DNA of 64,000 nt from Cohnella sp. CFH 77786 (GCF_019400745.1 NZ_WJIB01000004.1:1-64000), one strand, 5' to 3'; shown: positions 1 through 8,850, counted from the stretch's first letter. Numbers and translations are program-made. The notes: generated by a model not told the origin, from the sequence alone.

Positions 1-124
1 TTCCTGTCTACGCTTCGTCGTACATGTTGCCATGCACCACGCAAGACTCGGTACAGGACTGCTGGCTAAGCTTTGTCCCGATCGCCATCTCAGGCGACAC
101 GTGCCTCTTGAGCTTTCAAGGCGC

Positions 125-1973
125 AATTCCCACACCACCGTACATGCGGGTCCGCATACGGCGGTTCCAAAAGGTTAGCAAAGCTCCGAATAACGAGAAA
201 GCAGACTTTTCAGCCCTTTCGCTTCCAAGTAGGAAGTCGGAAGGGCGTTGTTCGTGTTTCGAGACATTTCCCACGGACCGCGGCGGGAGTTGGCCATGAC
301 GAGGCATGCCCACTCCGGTACACCGAGCGCCCGGAGTTCACGGATGCGCGTACGGACCCGTTTCCACTGCTTCCACAGACACATCCGAAGCCGGCGGCGT
401 ATCCACTGGTCGAATTGCTCGCAGTGGATTTTCGCAGATGCCAGGCGGAAGTAGCCAAGCCATCCCATCGTGTAACGGTTTAGCTTTGGAATCCTATCCT
501 CCATCGACATCGACTTGGTCCGGTCGGTTAGTTCGCGAATCTTATCCTTGAATCGCTCGACCGTCTTCGGCGCAAGCCGGATCGTCGCTTGCTTGTGGGA
601 GGTGAAACTGAACCCGAGAAACTTTCGGTTCCAAGGTCTTGCCACAGCGCTCTTGTCCCGGTTCACTTTCAGTTTGAGCTTTCCTTCTACGAAGCGGATC
701 ACCGATTCCATCACGCGTTCCCCTGCCCGTCTACTCGCCACGAAGATGTTGCAATCGTCTGCATAGCGGACGAACCGCAACCCGCGCCGGGTCAGTTCTT
801 TGTCCAGGTCGTCCAGCAGGATGTTTGCCAGCATCGGACTAAGCGGACCGCCTTGTGGCGTTCCTTCTTCGGTCTTCTGGTAGACTCCGTTTGCCATTAC
901 TCCGGCGTTTAAGTAAGAGCGGATCAATTTCAGGATGCGTTTGTCCTTTATCTTCCGCGCCACCCTCGCCATGAGCATGTCATGATTGACCTTATCGAAG
1001 AACTTCTCCAAGTCCATGTCCACCGTCCAGCGCAGTCCGCTCTGGATGTAGCCTTGGGCTTCTTTTACGGCGTCGTGCGCTCGCTTGCCCGGTCTGAAAC
1101 CGTGGCTATGCGGAGAGAAACCCGCGTCAAAGATCGGGTTCATCACTTGCAGAAGCGCTTGCTGGAGGAGCCGGTCCATCACGGTCGGAATGCCGAGCAG
1201 CCTCACGCCTCCTCCGGGTTTGGGGATTTCCACCCGTCTGACTGGCGAAGGTCTGTACGTTCCCGATAGGAGGTCGGCTTTCACCGTTTCCCAGTGGGTT
1301 TTCAGGTAAGCTTGTAGCTCAGCTACCGTTACACCGTCCACACCGGGAGCTCCTCCGTTCTGGACTACGCGCTTATAGGCGTCCCGAAGGTTGCTTCCTT
1401 CGAGCATTCTCTCCAGCAGGTCGTCTCGGTCTTCGCGAGAGGAAGGGGCGACTTGTGCCGACGAAGAACTCGGCGCTCCGACATACCATGACGGCTTCAC
1501 CGCTTCTCTTTGCCGTGAGCTCCCTTGCGGGATATTCTGCTGTCTTTGCTCTTCGCTCGAACGCATCGGTTTCCTCTCTCCTTTCGGTTCGGCCCTTCCG
1601 CTTTCCGGCGTCCCGTACTCGCGTACTATGGCCTCTGCTGACTCCTGCGGATTCAGCAGAGCCTTCCGGCTCTGGTTACGAAATGATTTCGCGTATTCCG
1701 CAGGCCTCCCCAGATAAGAGCGTCATCTGTCTGCCCGCGACCACTGGAGTTTACAAGACTAGCCCTTGGCGGCTTTGGATTTCGTTGTGTGATGGCAACT
1801 CATCCGACTAACCCTGCCTCAAATCCAGTTCGTGTACCTTGGCCCGTGCATTTGCCTCCGGCTTCCTTCAGATTCCGCCTCACGACGGACACCCTTGCCC
1901 TTGGCTACGGTAGGCGCTCGCCAGCCCCCGTTCGGGACTTTCACCCTAAAGATGACGCCCATGCTGGGCGTAC
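125..1973 (-). mobile_element. Group II intron, class C-like (RNA plus RT gene)
   Basis: On the minus strand the intron appears to start at 1973 with GTACGCCCAGCATGGGCG, close to the usual GTGYG start, and a GGGTGAAAGTCCCGAACGGGG segment follows, typical of class C intron domain I. The RT gene occupies the domain IV position, and a domain V-like hairpin lies at about 133-168 (minus: CCGCCGTATGCGG...CATGTACGGTGG). A perfect 11-bp terminator stem at 1981-2008 lies 7 bases upstream; insertion after terminators is the known habit of class C introns. I could not fix the 3' end: what follows domain V to base 1 does not fold as a standard short domain VI, so the left boundary is approximate. Confidence 0.75.
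175..1566 (-). CDS. ltrA: Group II intron reverse transcriptase/maturase
   Basis: This 463-residue protein is the intron-encoded RT and splicing maturase. The RT core is clear: PGVDGVTV near residue 75, GTPQGGPLSPMLANILLDDLD near 240 and the catalytic FVRYADD near 265, followed by LGFSF and a basic domain X or thumb region with YTMGWLGYFRLA. The last part is arginine-rich with no HNH endonuclease motif, as in class C introns, which reach their target without one. The GTPQGG signature separates it from the DGR RT at 51834, which has GNLTSQ. It starts at ATG 1566 behind GAAAGGAGAG. The reading frame is intact, so the element could be active. Confidence 0.93.
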   Translation of the reverse strand: MRSSEEQRQQNIPQGSSRQREAVKPSWYVGAPSSSSAQVAPSSREDRDDLLERMLEGSNLRDAYKRVVQNGGAPGVDGVTVAELQAYLKTHWETVKADLLSGTYRPSPVRRVEIPKPGGGVRLLGIPTVMDRLLQQALLQVMNPIFDAGFSPHSHGFRPGKRAHDAVKEAQGYIQSGLRWTVDMDLEKFFDKVNHDMLMARVARKIKDKRILKLIRSYLNAGVMANGVYQKTEEGTPQGGPLSPMLANILLDDLDKELTRRGLRFVRYADDCNIFVASRRAGERVMESVIRFVEGKLKLKVNRDKSAVARPWNRKFLGFSFTSHKQATIRLAPKTVERFKDKIRELTDRTKSMSMEDRIPKLNRYTMGWLGYFRLASAKIHCEQFDQWIRRRLRMCLWKQWKRVRTRIRELRALGVPEWACLVMANSRRGPWEMSRNTNNALPTSYLEAKGLKSLLSRYSELC

Positions 1974-1980
1974 ATCAAGG

Positions 1981-2008
1981 AAACAGCCCCCATCTAAGGG
2001 GGCTGTTT
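1981..2008 (-). terminator. Terminator hairpin next to the intron
   Basis: A perfect inverted repeat, AAACAGCCCCC / GGGGGCTGTTT with a 6-base loop, lies just downstream of the stop codon of the C39-like gene (minus strand). The group II intron begins 7 bases further on, so the hairpin doubles as a plausible intron target structure. The T-tract expected after the hairpin is short and interrupted (TTTCCTTGAT), probably because the intron lies there. Confidence 0.75.
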
Positions 2009-2025
2009 GTTTCGTAGCAGCAGAC

Positions 2026-3151
2026 TTATGGCCTTACTTTTACAGTTTCATTCCAAGAGAGTTGGGGGAGATAAATGTATACAGAAATTGGAGTGTTGTC
2101 CCAAGTATCACGAACGATAACATATCTATAATACTTTAAATTCTCACTTGACTCCTGATACTGCTCATAACCAACCCCAGTCATGTCATGATCTTTATAC
2201 GTTGCATCTCCCACGGTGTTAAATGTCTGGTCTTCCATTATTGATTTCAGTCATGTGCTCCGAAAAACTTGGGCTATTTCTTGTTACCGATACTGTATAT
2301 CCTCGGTCGGACCAAAATTTTACCATGCCCGTCACTCGATTATCCCATCCGGTTCCTCCATTGGTTCCAGTATTCATATACGTTGAACTTGCCAATACGT
2401 CAATCAACGTTTCCGGGGTAGTGGTACTTTGAAGAAGACCCGTATAACCTTGCGAATATCTGTAGTACCAGATAATGTTTGAAAAAGAGGTCGGGCTACA
2501 GCCTTTTCTCCAAGTGAAATCGGGAACCTCAGAGATTGTTCGTGATGAATAGTTTACAATGGTCATGGTACTAATTTCTCCAGGTTTTGTTTTGGAAGAC
2601 AAGGCCGTTTCAGAGACAAGCTCGGATTCAGCAACTTTTTTTGTCCCGTCCAATGTTCCTTTCGACTTAAAATTACTCTTGTTTTCTTCAGTTTTTTTGC
2701 GAATGTCATAGTATACATCGTTGCTCTTTTTAATATAATACTGAGTTGGCCCGACATATACAGCTTTCTCATTTTTACTTTTATTTAAGTAAGGACTGTT
2801 TCCCTCTCGCGTTGCTTCAATTACTACGGGAGAATCATCTGCACTAACAACCAAATAGCCAGCATCGCCAACATCATTATCAACATCGAACAAAAATGAT
2901 GTAACATCGTCTTCAAAGTCAAATAAGGGAAACTGGTAGGTGATATTCGTATTTAACCAGGGAGAGTAGGAACCGTTTTGGCTTACTATACTTACATAAT
3001 TTTGCGCTGCATTTAAAGCCTTTTGTTTTAGTTCTTGAAATTGTGCGTTGGACATCTCACCGTCATGTGGGCTTGCAAATACGGTTAAGGGAATCAACGC
3101 TGCTGCAAATACAAGAGACACTCCGGAGAACAACAATTTCTTAATCGACAT
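2026..3151 (-). pseudogene. Secreted C39-like papain-fold peptidase, frameshifted
   Basis: The start is ATG 3151 behind GGTAGGTG, followed by a signal peptide (MSIKKLLFSG, hydrophobic to about residue 25, cut near VFAS). A long pro-region precedes a cysteine motif, GCSPTSFSNIIWYY, and later DHDMTGVGYE (candidate His) and VIVRDTW (candidate Asp), the Cys-His-Asp order of C39-type peptidases. The frame breaks at about 2219-2240: NNGRPDI is followed by a stop, while the next frame continues NTVGDATYKDHDMTGVGYE to the stop at 2026. Removing one T from a TTT run joins the two exactly. It is either a recent pseudogene or a one-base sequencing error. The exact family is tentative. Confidence 0.7.
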
Positions 3152-3461
3152 AAACCAGCACCTACCTTTTTTTAGTATTTTCTTGCATAAATATAGACGC
3201 TGAAATAACATAAAAGTTTCCATTTTAAGAATATCTTTAACAAACGAGACAAGGCTTACCGGAGCGAGCATTTTTACAAGTTGGGGGTGAACAGTTTTGC
3301 CCACGGGGTCAATCCCAACGGGCAGGAACGCTCTACCACGGCTACTCGTACTAAACCCCATACGAACAAAAGAGGTCAACCAGCAAAAACTAAATGACCT
3401 CATTATACGTACGGGCAGCATTCCTGATATGAAGAAATATCGGGTTTGAGAAATAAAAAGA

Positions 3462-3530
3462 CTCCTTGGTAAGATGTTTTGGGATCCCGGTAGCTGGCCA
3501 GCGAACGGATCTCAAAAACAAACCAAGGAG
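3462..3530 (+). promoter_or_regulatory. Inverted repeat masking an IS110 ribosome site
   Basis: CTCCTTGGT at 3462-3470 is the reverse complement of ACCAAGGAG at 3522-3530, which contains the AAGGAG ribosome site of the IS110 remnant start at 3539. Folding would hide that site, a common way for insertion sequences to block translation from read-through transcripts. This is inference from pairing only. Confidence 0.45.
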
Positions 3531-3538
3531 ACTACACT

Positions 3539-3690
3539 ATGCATTCTACTCAAGAACAGCGAATTACTCAAAATCACTTCATCTACACTCATTGTCGGTG
3601 TAGACATTGCAAAGTTCAAACATGTGGCTCGGCCACAAGATCCTCGTGGAGTTGAGTTTCGAAGCCCAATGCAAAAAATTATACCATGAA
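3539..3690 (+). pseudogene. IS110-family transposase, 5' remnant
   Basis: A start codon at 3539 behind AAGGAG opens MHSTQEQRITQ, then the frame shifts and continues as STLIVGVDIAKFKHVARPQD, the N-terminus of the IS110-family DEDD transposase where the first catalytic Asp lies in VGVDIAK. The sequence loses similarity after about 3690. Only about 50 of some 400 residues remain, so it is a dead fragment. It lies directly downstream of the tmRNA 3' end. Confidence 0.7.
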
Positions 3691-3731
3691 ATCTTCTTAT
3701 TCTTGCTTAATCTGTTTGTAATTAGGCTAGT

Positions 3732-4093
3732 ACGGGAGCCGAGGGGAGTCTAACCCCTGTCCGGAAACAACGTCACATAAGCTTCTACGGGTGTAGTTCC
3801 AGTTTTGATGTCACCCGTGCAGTGCCCCGGAACCGGCTCTGTATTGAGTCAGCCTGATTGTCTTCTTCAGCTAGCCCCAGGCGGAGACTAGACAGCGTAT
3901 CCCACTAAAGTTGAGCCCATGTCACGCCACATGGGCGATGGAGTGGAGGAGCCTGGTGACCGTTATTAGGCGGCCAGAGCCAGAGAAGGTTTTTCGTTTG
4001 TGATTATTCGCTTTCCGCGTTTTTGAAGCAGCCGCAGCCCTACTACCCGCTACTCATGCTCGAACTGTCCCCGTCGAATCCATAAACGGCCCC
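3732..4093 (-). ncRNA. ssrA: Transfer-messenger RNA (tmRNA)
   Basis: tmRNA rescues stalled ribosomes by acting first as alanyl-tRNA and then as mRNA for a degradation tag. On the minus strand the 5' end GGGGCCG at 4093 pairs with CGGCTCC at 3741-3735 to form the acceptor stem; ATGGATTCGACGGGGAC near the 5' end and a T-arm-like GGACAGGGGTTAGACTCCCC near the 3' end are diagnostic. The tag frame from 4016 reads GKRIITNEKPSLALAA, followed by two stops (3968-3963). With the alanine donated by the tRNA part, the tag ends in the usual ALAA. No CCA is obvious right after the acceptor stem. Confidence 0.93.
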
Positions 4094-4116
4094 ACGGTAA
4101 GAATTAATTCAAATCA

Positions 4117-4144
4117 AGTATAATATGGCCTAAACTTTATTCAA
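4117..4144 (-). promoter_or_regulatory. ssrA promoter
   Basis: On the minus strand TTGAAT (4144-4139), a 16-base spacer and TATACT (4122-4117) form a good SigA promoter. Transcription would start some 15-20 bases before the mature 5' end at 4093, leaving a short leader for RNase P to remove. Confidence 0.65.
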
Positions 4145-4177
4145 GTATAAGCTGGCCAAAACGGCCATTTTATCGTT

Positions 4178-4306
4178 GATTTCACAGACAGGCACGTCGA
4201 TCTCGCCATGCAAGCGGCGGAGAAGGCGGAAGTCCAATCGGATCAAGCGTGGCTGGTCAAAAATGCGGAGAGCGTAAAGTCGTTATCCATACCGGAATGG
4301 GAATAA
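4178..4306 (+). pseudogene. Unidentified C-terminal gene fragment
   Basis: An open frame without a start codon or ribosome site encodes 42 residues (DFTDRHVDLAMQAAEKAEVQ...) and stops with SIPEWE at 4306. Composition and codon use look like coding sequence, and it sits between the ssrA promoter and the asd leader. It reads as the last part of a lost gene. I do not recognise the family. Confidence 0.35.
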
Positions 4307-4334
4307 GTAACGGACAGGCCGTCCAAGATAGATG

Positions 4335-4364
4335 TTTACCCTCAGGCCCGAAATCTGTTAGAAT
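4335..4364 (+). promoter_or_regulatory. Putative asd leader promoter
   Basis: TTTACC at 4335-4340 and TAGAAT at 4359-4364 are separated by 18 bases, and the T-box leader begins some 10 bases later. The boxes are moderate matches to SigA. Confidence 0.45.
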
Positions 4365-4374
4365 AATCATCAAT

Positions 4375-4670
4375 AAATGCGATGAAGAGAAGAGTAGGTA
4401 ATGGATTCTTTCACAGAGAGCTCCAGCCGCTGAGAAGGAGCAAAGAAGACGTTACCGAAAAAAGACTCTGAGCAGCGCACCGGAACCTGTCTGAGAACGG
4501 GGGGTGGTGTGCCAGGAGCTCCTGTTACAGAGCTAGAGTATAAGCCGGACAAGATCGGGCCGTACTCGAAGAGGCGGACATGGCGACATTTCCGCGAATC
4601 TGGGGTGGTACCGCGAGAATGCAATCTCGTCCCTAAGACTGGAATCGGTCTTGGGGGTGGGATTTTTTAT
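4375..4670 (+). promoter_or_regulatory. T-box riboswitch leader of asd
   Basis: The leader carries the canonical T-box GGGTGGTACCGCG near 4601-4616, whose TGGTACC bulge pairs with the acceptor end of an uncharged tRNA. It is followed by an intrinsic terminator (CCCTAAGAC...GTCTTGGGGG then ATTTTTTAT, about 4631-4670). In stem I, GGTAA (about 4395) pairs with TTACC (about 4454); the 5' side carries AGTA and the 3' side GAA, the specifier-loop signature, and the next triplet is AAA. That suggests a tRNA-Lys specifier, so lysine starvation would allow read-through into asd. The specifier is my reading and less certain than the T-box itself. Confidence 0.9.
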
Positions 4671-4749
4671 TTCAATTGAAGTTCGGAACGCATGCAAGAA
4701 CGGGTAAGCTTTATACAGTCGAAAACAACTCGAGAGGGAGATCAATCGG

Positions 4750-5838
4750 ATGACACCATTATTGAAAGTAGGCATCGTTGGAGGAACGGGAATGGTTGGG
4801 CAGCGTTTCGTTCAACTCCTGGACGGGCACCCTTGGTTTGAAGTAACCGCGATTGCGGCCAGCGCCGGTTCGGCGGGCAAGACGTATGAACAATCCGTGC
4901 AAGGCAGATGGAAGCTCGCTGCCCCGATTCCAGAGAAGGTAAAATCCATCGTCGTGCAGGATGCCTCGAAAGTGGAAGAGGTTGCCTCCGGGGTTGACTT
5001 TATTTTCTGCGCCGTCGATATGAAGAAGGATGAGATCAAGGCCCTCGAAGAGGCATACGCCAAGACGGGAACGCCCGTGGTCTCGAACAACTCGGCTCAC
5101 CGCTGGACCGAGGACGTGCCAATGGTGATTCCGGAAATCAATCCGAGCCATCTCGACGTTATCGCCGCGCAGCGCAAGCGCCTTGGCACTTCGACCGGCT
5201 TTATCGCCGTGAAGCCGAACTGTTCGATCCAGAGCTATGTCCCCATGCTTCATGCGCTGCAGGAGTTCAAGCCCACGACCGTCGTTGCTTCTACTTACCA
5301 AGCGATCTCCGGCGCCGGCAAGAACTTCGCCGACTGGCCGGAAATGTTGGACAACGTCATCCCGTACATCGGCGGCGAAGAAGAGAAGAGCGAGCAGGAA
5401 CCGCTTCGCATCTGGGGCAGCGTGAAGAACGGCGCGATCGTCAAGGCGAGTGCGCCGCACATCACGACCCAGTGCATCCGCGTTCCGGTTACGGACGGAC
5501 ACTTGGCGACGGTATTCGTATCGTTCGAGAACAAACCTTCCAAAGAAGAAATTCTCGAGCGCTGGCGCAGCTTCAGAGGACGTCCGCAGGAGCTTGGTCT
5601 TCCAAGCGCGCCGAAGCAGTTCATCACTTATTTCGAAGAAGACAATCGTCCGCAGACGAAGTCGGACCGCGATGTCGAAGGCGGCATGGGCGTATCCGCA
5701 GGCAGACTGCGCGAGGATTCCCTGTACGATTTCAAGTTCGTCGGGCTCTCCCACAATACGCTGCGAGGAGCGGCAGGCGGTGCCGTCCTCATTGCCGAGC
5801 TGCTGACGGCGGAAGGATACATTAAAGCGAAGCCGTAA
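4750..5838 (+). CDS. asd: Aspartate-semialdehyde dehydrogenase
   Basis: The enzyme reduces aspartyl-phosphate to aspartate semialdehyde with NADPH, the branch point to lysine, diaminopimelate, threonine and methionine, in the cytoplasm. At 362 residues it belongs to the longer archaeal/fungal-type Asd. The N-terminus has the nucleotide-binding GIVGGTGMVGQRF; the catalytic cysteine lies in KPNCSIQSY (about residue 157) and substrate-binding SGAGK follows. It starts at ATG 4750 after GAGAGGGAGA. It is a single-gene unit downstream of a T-box leader and ends before a strong terminator at 5933. Confidence 0.95.
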   Translation: MTPLLKVGIVGGTGMVGQRFVQLLDGHPWFEVTAIAASAGSAGKTYEQSVQGRWKLAAPIPEKVKSIVVQDASKVEEVASGVDFIFCAVDMKKDEIKALEEAYAKTGTPVVSNNSAHRWTEDVPMVIPEINPSHLDVIAAQRKRLGTSTGFIAVKPNCSIQSYVPMLHALQEFKPTTVVASTYQAISGAGKNFADWPEMLDNVIPYIGGEEEKSEQEPLRIWGSVKNGAIVKASAPHITTQCIRVPVTDGHLATVFVSFENKPSKEEILERWRSFRGRPQELGLPSAPKQFITYFEEDNRPQTKSDRDVEGGMGVSAGRLREDSLYDFKFVGLSHNTLRGAAGGAVLIAELLTAEGYIKAKP

Positions 5839-5932
5839 TCCGATCAAGAGGCAGGAGTCCCCGATTCGAGGAGACCGCAAGGCGAGAAGGGCGAGCCCGG
5901 TTACCCTCCGAGGGGTTATAACATGTACAAAG

Positions 5933-5964
5933 AGCAGACCGCGGTCTGCTTTTTGTTTTTTTTT
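5933..5964 (+). terminator. Intrinsic terminator of asd
   Basis: AGCAGACC-GC-GGTCTGCT forms a near-perfect hairpin followed by TTTTTGTTTTTTTTT. Confidence 0.9.
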
Positions 5965-6061
5965 CAAGGGATTCCTGCCGAATGGGGTATCCATCATCGC
6001 CAATGATGTCAAACAAAGCTTGGAGGGGAATATTCGTCCCATCCTTCTCATAAATGTGATT

Positions 6062-6075
6062 CGAAAGCGCTATCC
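6062..6075 (+). promoter_or_regulatory. Possible cre site (CcpA operator)
   Basis: CGAAAGCGCTATCC matches the catabolite-response consensus TGWNANCGNTNWCA except at the two outer bases. It lies 25 bases upstream of the DUF485-actP start. Acetate uptake genes are often under carbon catabolite control, so the position makes sense; this is a motif match only. Confidence 0.4.
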
Positions 6076-6099
6076 ATCTTAAATAAGGAGGTAACTGGG

Positions 6100-6405
6100 A
6101 TGCGGGAGAAAGGCGTAATCTTATCCGCCATTGCTCAGTCACCGAAGTTTCGTGCTCTTCTGAGGCAGAAAAGGAACTTCATCGTTTCGAGTACGGTCTT
6201 CTTCCTGGTGTTTTATTTTTTGCTTCCGATACTGACTTCGTACTCCAAAGTGCTGAATCAGCCCGCCATCGGTCCGATCTCATGGGCCTGGGTATTCGCC
6301 TTCGCGCAATTTATCATGACCTGGGCGATGTGCATCCTCTATTCGCGCCGGTCGGCCAAGTTCGATGAGACGGTCCGAGAAGTCAAGCGGGAGGTGGGAG
6401 TATGA
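6100..6405 (+). CDS. yjcH: DUF485 membrane protein (YjcH-like)
   Basis: A 101-residue protein with two membrane segments (about residues 30-50 and 64-84) and the DUF485 layout: a short basic N-terminus with SPKFRALLRQKRNF, then VFFLVFYFLLP. Proteins of this family are encoded just before acetate/cation symporters and are thought to assist them; their biochemical role is not established. ATAAGGAGGT precedes ATG 6100. Its stop overlaps the start of actP (ATGA at 6402), so the two are translationally coupled. Confidence 0.9.
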   Translation: MREKGVILSAIAQSPKFRALLRQKRNFIVSSTVFFLVFYFLLPILTSYSKVLNQPAIGPISWAWVFAFAQFIMTWAMCILYSRRSAKFDETVREVKREVGV

Positions 6406-7925
6406 ATACCGCATTCTGGCTCTTTCTGGCCATCGTTGCCCTTACGCTCGTGATTACGTATTACGCGGCTCGCAAAACCAATTCGACCAATGAATTCTAT
6501 ACGGCGGGCGGCGGATTGACCGGTTGGCAGAACGGGCTCGCGATTGCCGGCGACTATATGTCGGCCGCGTCTTTCCTCGGGATTGCCGGAACGATCGCGC
6601 TGGCGGGCTTCGACGGCTTCTTCTACAGCATCGGCTTCCTGGTCGCCTATCTCGTTGTCTTGTATATTGTGGCAGAACCGCTGCGCAATCTGGGCAAATA
6701 CACGGTGGCGGACATGATCGCGGCACGTTTCGACGAGAAGCGGGTACGTGGCGTGGCGGCCATTAACACGGTCGTCATTTCCACGTTCTACATGATCGCG
6801 CAGCTCGTTGGAGCGGGATTGCTGATCAAGCTGCTGCTCGGGTGGGACTATTGGCTGTCGGTGCTCGTGGTCGGTTTGCTGATGACCATCTATGTGGTCT
6901 GGGGCGGAATGCGCGCCACAAGCTGGGTACAAATCATTAAAGCAGTATTGCTCATGGCGGGAACCCTTGTGCTGTCTCTCATGGTGCTCGGCAAATTCCA
7001 TTTCAGCATTACCGACATGTTCGAGCAAATGAAGACGGCTACGCCGCTGAAGGAAGCGTTCCTAAACCCCGGGAACAAATACAAAAACCCGCTCGATACT
7101 TTGTCTCTCAATCTCGCGCTCGTCCTCGGAACGGCGGGTCTTCCGCATATTTTGATCCGCTTCTTCACGGTGCGTGACGCCAAAACGGCGCGCAGCTCGG
7201 TGGTCTATGCGACGTGGATTATCGGTATTTTCTACATCATGACGATTTTCCTAGGCTTCGGCGCAGCGGTGTTCGTCGGTCACGAGAAGATCGCGGCGGC
7301 CGACAAGGGCGGGAATATGGCGGCTCCTTTGCTGGCGCAGGCGTTGGGCGGGGATTTCTTCTTCGCCTTCATTGCCGCCGTTGCTTTCGCTACGATCCTT
7401 GCGGTCGTTACCGGCCTAGTCCTGTCCGCCGCATCGGCTTTCGCGCACGACTTCTACAACCACATCGTACGCGGCGGCAAAGCGACGGAGAAAGAGCAGA
7501 TGAACGTAGCCCGCTGGGCGGCGGTCGGGGTTGCGGTGTTGTCGATCATCCTGGCACTGGCCGCTTCCAAGCTGAATGTCGCTTTCCTCGTCTCGGTGGC
7601 GTTCGCGATCGCCGCAAGCGCGAATCTGCCCGTCATCGTATTTACGATATTCTGGAGGAGGTTTAATACGACTGGAGCCGTCACGGGGATGTTGTCCGGA
7701 CTCATGAGCGCGGTTATTCTCGTGGCCGCGAGCCCCAGCGTATGGAACGTGAAGGAAGGCGCAGCGATCTTCACCGGCGAACCTTGGTTTCCGCTGGCCA
7801 ACCCCGGGATCCTCTCGATTCCGCTCGGCTTCCTCGGCGCTTACATAGGTACTCTGCTGTCGAAGAAAAAGGCGGATGAGCGGAAATTCCAAGAAATCGT
7901 CGTGAAAGCGAATATCGGTTTGTAG
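6402..7925 (+). CDS. actP: Cation/acetate symporter, SSS family
   Basis: This 507-residue protein of the sodium:solute symporter family probably imports acetate or other short monocarboxylates. It has about 13 hydrophobic segments and family signatures: NEFYTAGGGLTGWQNGLAIAGDYMSAASFLG at residues 30-60 and GTAGLPHILIRFFTV near 245. The C-terminus (LLSKKKADERKF) is cytoplasmic and basic. It is the second gene of a two-gene unit with DUF485. The substrate is inferred from the pairing and the family. Confidence 0.9.
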   Translation: MNTAFWLFLAIVALTLVITYYAARKTNSTNEFYTAGGGLTGWQNGLAIAGDYMSAASFLGIAGTIALAGFDGFFYSIGFLVAYLVVLYIVAEPLRNLGKYTVADMIAARFDEKRVRGVAAINTVVISTFYMIAQLVGAGLLIKLLLGWDYWLSVLVVGLLMTIYVVWGGMRATSWVQIIKAVLLMAGTLVLSLMVLGKFHFSITDMFEQMKTATPLKEAFLNPGNKYKNPLDTLSLNLALVLGTAGLPHILIRFFTVRDAKTARSSVVYATWIIGIFYIMTIFLGFGAAVFVGHEKIAAADKGGNMAAPLLAQALGGDFFFAFIAAVAFATILAVVTGLVLSAASAFAHDFYNHIVRGGKATEKEQMNVARWAAVGVAVLSIILALAASKLNVAFLVSVAFAIAASANLPVIVFTIFWRRFNTTGAVTGMLSGLMSAVILVAASPSVWNVKEGAAIFTGEPWFPLANPGILSIPLGFLGAYIGTLLSKKKADERKFQEIVVKANIGL

Positions 7926-7943
7926 GGCGTCATCTGCAAGAAG

Positions 7944-8498
7944 CTATCGCGTAAGTTTACTAATCTTCCTGCCCATCTTGACGTAACCGTATAGAAACAG
8001 ACCAAGGAGGAGTACGTAAATCCCTACTACCGGGATAACAATCGTCCAAAGATTATTACGAAGCAGCAAATTCATCATATTCATAAGAAAAATGCCCATA
8101 TTCAATAGCAGCATTATACCCATCATCCGTTGGATCTTCCTATAATGCGTCACAAGCGAAGCCATATCCGTATACAACCTAGGCGTTTCCCCGGGCTGCC
8201 ACGCCCTGCGGAAGTAGTGCCATATTCCTCCGTAGGTGCACACATATTCCCAGCCTGCATCCTGATACAAATCGATATACTCCTGTAATTTGCCGTGTTT
8301 CAGAAAGCCCGGTTGATAGTCCAAACTGTACGTATATCGAGCGGATTCGTCACGCGAGAAGGCGCCGCTCAAGAACCCGGCTTTCTTAAGATGCAGGCCT
8401 TGACTGGACAGCTCGTTCAACCATGCTTCCTCTTTATCATAATCCCAGCTCAAATTCAGACGGTATTTTCTTTCCGAACGCACTTCCAATTGCCTCAC
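7944..8498 (-). CDS. DUF2812 membrane protein
   Basis: A 184-residue protein with a soluble N-terminal region (WDYDKEEAWLNELSSQGLHL, typical of DUF2812) and two membrane helices near residues 125-175. DUF2812 proteins are routinely encoded next to PadR regulators in Firmicutes; no function is established. The start at 8498 overlaps the PadR stop by 4 bases, so the pair is one operon. A role in sensing or in the response to the PadR ligand is only inferred. Confidence 0.85.
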   Translation of the reverse strand: MRQLEVRSERKYRLNLSWDYDKEEAWLNELSSQGLHLKKAGFLSGAFSRDESARYTYSLDYQPGFLKHGKLQEYIDLYQDAGWEYVCTYGGIWHYFRRAWQPGETPRLYTDMASLVTHYRKIQRMMGIMLLLNMGIFLMNMMNLLLRNNLWTIVIPVVGIYVLLLGLFLYGYVKMGRKISKLTR

Positions 8499-8833
8499 TC
8501 CTTAATGGATAGTTGAACGAGCCGCCCCGCTTGCAGAAGCTCCTCGAGCCGACTCATTTCAGCAGCTACCGCCGTTTTGCCGTCATTCGTAATGGCATAC
8601 ATCTTGCGTCGGGAATCCGTGCCTTCAGGAACAGGGTAATGATCGATGAGGCCTTTATTCAGCAATGTATTTAGCGCCGTGTATAAGGTGCCCGCACCGA
8701 TCTTCACTCTGCCGCTGCTCATCTTCTCGACATCTTGCATAATTCCATATCCATGAGAAGGCATCGCGTACAGCGAAACCAGGATGTAATAAAAAGCTTC
8801 CGTAAGCGGCAGTATCTCTTTCTTATTCCCCAT
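8495..8833 (-). CDS. PadR-family transcriptional regulator
   Basis: A small winged-helix repressor of about 112 residues: LTEAFYYILVSLYAMPSHGYGIMQDVEKMS is the PadR recognition region and GAGTLYTALNTLLNKGLI the wing. I start it at ATG 8833 behind GGGAGGGACGAG; an upstream ATG would run through the promoter. It is the first gene of a two-gene operon with DUF2812. Inverted ATATCG repeats over its own promoter suggest autorepression. Confidence 0.9.
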   Translation of the reverse strand: MGNKKEILPLTEAFYYILVSLYAMPSHGYGIMQDVEKMSSGRVKIGAGTLYTALNTLLNKGLIDHYPVPEGTDSRRKMYAITNDGKTAVAAEMSRLEELLQAGRLVQLSIKE

Positions 8834-8850
8834 CTCGTCCCTCCCCATAA

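Noticed and set aside
175..1566. Group II RT as a second DGR RT
   Set aside because: It has GTPQGG, not GNxTSQ, carries a maturase domain, and is embedded in intron RNA without any TR/VR pair.
2200..2245. Programmed frameshift in the C39-like gene
   Set aside because: No slippery heptamer or downstream stem is evident; one extra T explains it better.
4759..6051. 430-codon minus-strand ORF
   Set aside because: Antisense to asd, whose protein is unmistakable, and it crosses the asd terminator.
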